Of a DNA stretch of 64,000 nt, positions 58,819 through 64,000 are shown in pieces. Numbering within the stretch: the stretch's first letter is position 1; the number at the start of each line of letters is the position of its first letter. The notes beneath the pieces were generated by a model that saw only the letters and a program-made list of their open reading frames with translations, was not told the origin of the DNA and made no database searches. Made by a program: the position numbers and the translations under genes. The stretch comes from Rheum nobile (taxonomy: Eukaryota > Streptophyta > Magnoliopsida > Caryophyllales > Polygonaceae). The stretch spans positions 1 to 64,000 of the forward strand of contig WOAB01000563.1 in NCBI GenBank assembly GCA_027886185.1. Direction: 5' to 3'.

Positions 58819-59481
58819 TCTTTGTTTTAGACAAAAGACAATGTTTCTTTTTGGTGTTTTGTGTATGTTTCAATCCAAGTGTTTTTAGGTAGTATGTTGT
58901 GCCCCATCGTGGAGATGGGATGGACAATGTTTTGGCGACCCGTCTGTCATCACGGGTCGCGTGTTTTGTAAAACGCTTTAGTTGTTTGCGATGTACCTTG
59001 TGTTTATTTTGTGTTTGTCTCTGCGTGTTCTGTTTTGCAGGTGGACTCTGTCGTTGCGTGCCTAGGCCGTAGTGTATGGTCGTAGCGACCTGTAGTTGTA
59101 AGTGTTAGTGTAGCATGCTTTTTGTCTGTCCAGAGAAGAGTAGATTGTATTGTAGAAAAAAGGTCGAGTACCTGGGATAGGACAAGCTATTTGTATAATG
59201 TAGTGTTTCATTTTGTTCCTCTATTCCCTGTGTATCGATCGATTCGTATGTTTGTAAGCGCTGTTTTGTATATGGTATGGATATCCCTTTGAATGTCAAG
59301 TTTCGTCTTGGAGGCCTCTTGTTCCTGTTCAGATTTCATTTGGAAAGTACACAAAAGAAAAGTTTGGGGGTGACCGTTGGGGGGTAGCCCAACGGCCCTC
59401 CGATGCTTAAGTTAGTGATCGGAATCCAAATGAAAGCAATAGAATAGATGTTTAAAAGTGTGGAAGGGAGAGGAGTTTAGA
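58819..59481. other. Non-coding stretch between antisense gene and pol
   Basis: About 660 bases without a supported frame; probably the 3' untranslated part of the antisense gene, which ends tail to tail with pol. Confidence 0.6.
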
Positions 59482-60370
59482 AATGATACAACTTTAAGTG
59501 GATCGCGTTCCAGCTTCTGGGGATTGGTTGTTCGTCCTTTGTTTCTAATTGATATGCTCATTGTCCCACGATCTCTTTAATGAGGTAAGGTCCTTCCCAT
59601 TGGGGTGCTAGCTTTCCGTCGGTTGGGTCTCTGGTGTTTTGGAATGTTTTACTTAGGACCCAGTCCCCTAGCTTGAAGACTTTGACTCGGACGTTCCTGT
59701 TGTAACTCCGGGCGACTTGTTGTTGGTATCGGACCATTCAGATCCTTGCTTTTCCCCTAGTCTCGTTGATGGTGTCGAGGTTGTGAGCCAACTCGACGTC
59801 GTTTTGTTCTGGGGTTTGGAGTCCGTATCTGGCAGTTGGGACGAGTAGCTCGGCGGGGATGACTGCTTCACTTCCGTAGACTAGCGAAAAAGGGCTTTGT
59901 CCCGTTGCATTTTTAGGTGTTGTCATGTCTGACCATAGTATTAAGGGGAGCTCGTCAGCCCATTTGCCTTTTGCCCCTGTGAGGCGTCTTTTGAGATTAT
60001 TGATGATGATCTTGTTGCTGGACTCTGCTTGTCCATTGGATTATGGGTACCTTGGCGTGGATGTGACTAACGTGATGTTCCATTGTTTATAGAAGGATCG
60101 AGTTTGGCTATCGATGAATTGGGAGCCATTGTCGCATACGATTTCTGAAGGGACGCCAAATCTTGAGTCTTTTAGCTTCTGCTTTGTCTGTTGGGAGAGT
60201 TCCATCTCTGAGCCACTTGATGTACGAGGTGGTCCAGTCGTCTTGGTCGCCTACCAAGTATTCTTCTGTGTGGTTCCCTACCTCTGCTGAGACGACTTCT
60301 TCTAAGGGTAGCTCGTTCGTCATCTCAAAGTCGTCGAGACCAGGTATGATCAGCGCTACTTTGTAGTGCT
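59482..60370 (-). pseudogene. Integrase remnant of the Tat-like element
   Basis: Reads LIIPGLDDFE, WTTSYIKWLRDGTLPTDKAE, then VPSEIVCDNGSQFIDSQTR with a catalytic Asp, SNGQAESSNKIIINNLKRRL with the catalytic Glu, SPFSLVYGSEAVIPAEL, VKVFKLGDWVLSKTF, LAPQWEGPYLIKEIVG and the C-terminal PIPRSWNAIHLKLYHF. Stops interrupt it (before SNGQ, after KARI, after EIVGQ). Between TDKAEAKRLK and FGVPSEIV the zinc-binding region and the first catalytic Asp are missing (near 60,165), an internal deletion. Not functional. Confidence 0.8.
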
Positions 60371-60456
60371 TAACTAGGAGTTGTTACCGATGTTTTGGGT
60401 ACCATTTGGAAAGTTTAGAGCGTTATTGTGGAGTATGGAGTCGAGGAGAAGAAGTA

Positions 60457-61586
60457 TGATATTGGTGGCGTAGAAGAGCTTAAATGAAGATATATTAAAG
60501 ATGGAGACAAGCGACCAGAGAAGACGAAAAAAGGAGTTGAAGAAGAGCTACAGGAGCTTTTCCGCGGTCGCGGAATTCACCGCCGTGGTCGCGGAACATT
60601 ACGAGGCGAAGAAGAGCAACAATGAAGAATCCGCGGTCGCGGAAGCCAAAACCGCGATCGCGGAAAAATGCAAGACAGGGAGGCTTTACAGAGATATTTC
60701 TGCGGTCGCGGAAAATCCTCCGCGGTCGCGAAAACGAGTCATCAGGCGCGCCGAGAAGTTTCATCCGAAGATCTGCTTTTTATATTTTATTTCATTTTCC
60801 TTTATTTCTTTTATTCCGATTAGTTTATTCTATTTCCTTTTAGATTTTAATTGTTATCTTTAGTTTTAGGTTTACAGCGTTATTTAACCTAGTTCCTAGC
60901 AGCCACTTTTCATTATCATTCAGACTACGATTCAGCATTGTTTTTCCCTTTGAGTTTTTGTTTCAAGACTATGAAGAACTAAGCAACCTTTGCTTAGTCC
61001 AACGATTGAAGCCTTCATTTGATATATGGTTGTGAGGTTATAATTCTATTCCTATTCCTTTAACTATATCTTTTCTCTTGAGCTTATTCCTATTGATTGT
61101 TGCTGATTTGACTGGCCTGATCAACTAGTTGATATTAGTAATTGTCTATTACTAGCATTTGGATATTTCGAGTTGAAATCCCTTATCTTGTGTAGCAAGC
61201 ATGATATTCTAGGACTAGTTGGACTAGTTTATTGTGAAGAGAATTGATTATGTGTTAAATATTGCGAGTTGTGTTGTTGCATGTATCCTGGTTAATTCAT
61301 ATGCTTACTGCTGCTATTGTTCTAAATCTTGATATTTTCTTGTGCGTTCGATAGTTAGGGTTACCAGGACTAGTTGGACTGATAATTATTTCAGAATAGG
61401 GACAGGAATATTCATAGGAAGGAATAGAGATAATCTAGGATCAATCAATCAAATGAATGGTGGATATTGTCTGGCTAAGTACTTTTTTCCAATTGATTAC
61501 AACCCTTTGCTTTTGAGGATTATGATATTCTACTTAGTTAGGTTTTTAAGGATTATTTTGTTTAGGTGTCACGAAAACCCCTATCA
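60457..61586 (+). repeat. 5' LTR of the Athila-like element (about 1,130 bp)
   Basis: The right end CCCCTATCA is fixed by the PBS three bases on. The left end TGATA at 60,457 is chosen because it pairs with TATCA as a perfect inverted repeat; another start is possible. It contains several CCGCGGTCGCGG palindromes at 60,562-60,730. No second LTR is in the window. Confidence 0.6.
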
Positions 61587-61589
61587 AAT

Positions 61590-61606
61590 TGGCGCTGTTG
61601 CCGGGA
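61590..61606 (+). other. Primer binding site of the Athila-like element
   Basis: TGGCGCTGTTGCCGGGA, three bases after the LTR. Athila elements have a nearly identical site (TGGCGCCGTTGCCGGGG), usually assigned to tRNA-Asp; this copy has a C-to-T change. Confidence 0.85.
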
Positions 61607-61787
61607 AGGCAAGTTTTGATTTTTCTTTGTGTGTGTTTGTGTGCCAATTTTTGTGTGGACCTATCTTATGGTCCACACCCATGCTACTGACTCTCCACTT
61701 CTAGCTTGTGATACAGAAATTGAGAGAACCCTTTCTAGGAACCGCAGGACAAACAGAGCTTTGTGTTTTGACAACCCTTGTTTCGAG

Positions 61788-63471
61788 ATGGCTGACGAAG
61801 CACCCACGTTGAGGCAGTTGACTGCCCCTAATCTGCAGCAACAACCGCTGGATGTGCAGTTCCCTGAGCTGGCGGATGGCGTAAATTTTGAGCTGAAGTC
61901 AGGGTTGATCCACTTACTCTCCCACTTCCATGGGATGAGTGGAGAAGACCCCAACAAACATATTTCTGAGTTCCATGTCGTCTGCACCAGCATGAAGCCA
62001 AGAGGCGTTACTGAGGACCAAATCAAGCTGAGGGCCTTTCCTTTCTCTCTAAAGGATTCGGCCAATGATTGGTTCTACTATTTGGCCCCAGGAAGCATTG
62101 ACACATGAGTCCAAGATGAAGAAAACCTTCCTGGAGAAGTACTTCCTTGCGACTAAGCTCAACAGCCTGAAGAGGAATATTAGCAACATTGAGCAGCAGG
62201 CTGCTGAGTCGTTGTATGAGTACTACGAAAGATTCAAGAGACTGATTTCTAGCTGTCCCTACCATGGGTATTCAGACCAAGACCTCGTACTTTATTTGTA
62301 CAGTGGTCTACTTGACGACGAGAGTCGGATGGTGAATGCAGCATGTGGAGGAAACATCTTGAACAAGACGCCAGTTGAGGCGTATGAGGTCTTCTTTGAG
62401 CTATCTGAGGGCTCAAGACAGTTCAGTAAAAGGGCGGGCGCCCAGTCAGTAAAAGCTGCAGACTCCCAGCCCAATTCTTCAATACTTTCTGAGATGGCTG
62501 AGATAAAGGAGATGATGAGGAGATACATGATGAAGGGTAGCCAACAACAAGTCAAATCATGTGGGATAGGCTATGACACGATGCATCCGACCGATGCATG
62601 TCCCACGCTGCAGGAGCTCACTGCTGAGGTGAATGCTATTGGAGGATACGGCCCTTCAAGGCCAAGATATGATCCGTACTCTAACACGTACAATCCAGGG
62701 TGGAGAGATCACCCAAATTTGAGATACGGAAATCAGCAGAGTACTCCTCAGGGCCAGGAAAATCAAGAGTATCACCAGAGGCCTCCACAATTCCTACCGC
62801 GCCCACAACAATTCCAACAGCCTGGGGGTCAACAACAATTTCGAGCTCCATATGACCAAAGATCTCAAGGCCAAGGCTCAAGTTCATATATGCCCGGTGA
62901 TGGCATGATCAAATCTCTTGCTCAGAGCGTAGCAAACAATGAAGACATGATCAGATCTCTCACCCAGAGCGTATCAATGTTGCCAAGCACTACGGCCCAA
63001 CAAATTCAAGCAGTGGTCCGACAACAGGAGTCTCTAGCTCAGACTGTAACAACGTTGGGAAATACTATGGTCCAACAAAATCAAGAGATGCGGTCAAGTA
63101 TTCAGAACTTGGAGAAGCAAGTGGGGCAAATCTCCATCGCAGTGAGCAGACTGGAAGACCGGGATTCGGGAAAATTGCCATCTCAAACGGTAGTAAACCC
63201 GAGGGAGAACGTATGCCCCATGACACTAAGGAGCGGAACACAAGTGAAAGAAAGTCGAGGCCAACAGCAAGATTTCCACGACTGCGGAGAAGAGGGCCGC
63301 GACCGCGGATTTACTCCTGGAGACGAGGGAAAAATCGGCGGTTTTCCGCGACCGCGGACAGATTTCCGCGACCGCGGAAAAGTTCCTGTAGAAGAGGATT
63401 TGCTCGATGAAAATCCGCGATCGTGGAAAACTTCCTGGAGCCCCCGACGATTTCGAGGCTGCCCACGATGA
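61788..63471 (+). pseudogene. Athila-like gag, frameshifted
   Basis: Starts MADEAPTLRQLTAPN (61,788). The first frame holds GLIHLLSHFHGMSGEDPNKH, FHVVCTSMKPRGVTEDQIKL and RAFPFSLKDSANDWFYYLAP and stops at 62,106-62,108; a shift there continues as KKTFLEKYFLATKL, SLYEYYERFKRLISSCPYHG and DLVLYLYSGLLDDESRMVNA, followed by a Gln-rich region and a repeated SLAQSV/SLTQSV segment. These blocks are typical of Athila gag, the particle protein. The last part (63,270-63,430) runs into CpG-rich palindromes. Confidence 0.88.
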
Positions 63472-64000
63472 TTACGTTCGGCCCAGCTTCCCTCCGCTCA
63501 GCTCGTTGAAGCCTCCCGCACCCTTTCCCGAGGCACTGAAGGACACCAGGAAGGTGGAGAACGACAATGATTTATTTGAGACCTTCAGCCACTGCGAGGT
63601 AAATATTCCGTTGATAAAACTTGTTCAAAGTATCCCTCGCTATGCCAAATTCTTGAAGGAGCTGTGCAAAATAAAGAGGAAGAAAGCGGTGAAGGAGAAA
63701 AAGAAGGTCAAAGTCAGTGAGAACGTTTCCGCTATGCTGCAAAAGCGGTTGCCCAAGAAATGCAGTGATCCGGGCATGTTCACTATTCCTTACAAGATAG
63801 GTGGCACCCTATTTGAAAAAGCCATGCTGGATTTAGGTGCCTCTATCAACGTTTTACCTCTCTCGATATACGAGTCTTTAGAGGTCGGGCCATTAGAGAA
63901 GACAAGGATTGTGATCCAGCTGGCTGACAATTCATACGTGTATCCCAAATGAGTAGTGCAAGATGTGCTGGTAAAAGTTAACAAGCTGATTTTCCCTATG
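63407..64000 (+). pseudogene. Athila-like protease, start of pol
   Basis: In another frame than the gag end: LPKKCSDPGMFTIPYKIGG, FEKAMLDLGASINVLPLSIY with the aspartic protease active site (DLGAS, as in Athila), VIQLADNSYVYPK, then TGA at 63,950-63,952 and the continuation VVQDVLVKVNKLIFPM in the same frame to the window end. The stop and the frame change from gag make it inactive. Confidence 0.88.

Larger units (their letters stand above)
56046..60456 (-). mobile_element. Tat-lineage Ty3/gypsy element, 3' half
   Basis: Order on the minus strand: integrase remnant (about 60,370-59,482), an antisense accessory gene (56,842-58,818, plus strand), polypurine tract (about 56,673-56,686) and 3' LTR (56,046-56,672). 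An antisense ORF between pol and the 3' LTR is known from Tat-lineage elements such as Grande. The element is cut on the right, probably by the Athila-like element at 60,457. It is inserted in the second LINE at CGTAT (56,041-56,045); the other copy of that TSD is not in view. Confidence 0.75.
60457..64000 (+). mobile_element. Athila-like Ty3/gypsy element, 5' part (runs off window)
   Basis: LTR, PBS, gag and protease in plus orientation, in the usual order of Athila elements. Gag and protease carry frameshifts and a stop. The element continues past 64,000, where pol would follow. Confidence 0.85.

Overview
The window is plant nuclear DNA made almost wholly of transposable elements. I find no intact host gene, RNA gene, CRISPR array or prokaryotic signal. 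The evidence for a plant is the set of families: L1-type LINEs with an RNase H domain, Ty3/gypsy elements primed by initiator tRNA-Met, Athila-type gag and protease, a Tat-type element with an antisense accessory gene, a BED-finger hAT transposase and a Helitron-type 3' end. The species cannot be fixed from this. The layout suggests pericentromeric or other heterochromatic DNA.

1-21.1 kb: a minus-strand LINE. Its front (5' region, degenerate ORF1, endonuclease and reverse transcriptase up to the FADD box) lies at 16.5-21.1 kb as a single copy. The coding stretch directly after FADD is tandemly amplified into about 35 units of about 472-474 bp that fill 1-16,654 and run off the left edge. This LINE-derived satellite, with in-frame unit junctions and higher-order structure, is the most unusual object here.

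21.1-23.6 kb: a decayed minus-strand Athila-like 3' region. 23.6-52.35 kb is a nest. An old plus-strand Ty3/gypsy element survives as internal fragments (23.58-24.29 and 39.10-39.55 kb) and one LTR split in two (39.55-39.96 and 50.44-52.35 kb). Its internal part was hit by a full-length minus-strand Tekay-like chromovirus (24,287-39,092, TSD TAGTA), whose 3' LTR was in turn hit by a hAT element (25,228-29,113, TSD ACCCCAAC). Its LTR was hit by a minus-strand non-autonomous relative now arranged LTR-int-LTR-int-LTR (39,961-50,436) inside one TSD pair (CGGTT). The chromovirus and the non-autonomous element both carry an acidic accessory ORF next to the 5' LTR.

52.35-64 kb: a Helitron-type 3' end at 52.4 kb; AT-rich DNA without genes to about 53.9 kb; a second LINE fragment (about 53.94-56.05 kb, minus) cut by a Tat-lineage element (56,046 to about 60,456, minus: 3' LTR, antisense accessory gene with introns, integrase remnant); then the 5' part of an Athila-like element (60,457 to beyond 64,000, plus: LTR, PBS, gag, protease). 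No element looks fully functional: each protein carries stops, frameshifts or deletions. Boundaries that rest on matching target-site duplications are firm; the others are estimates.
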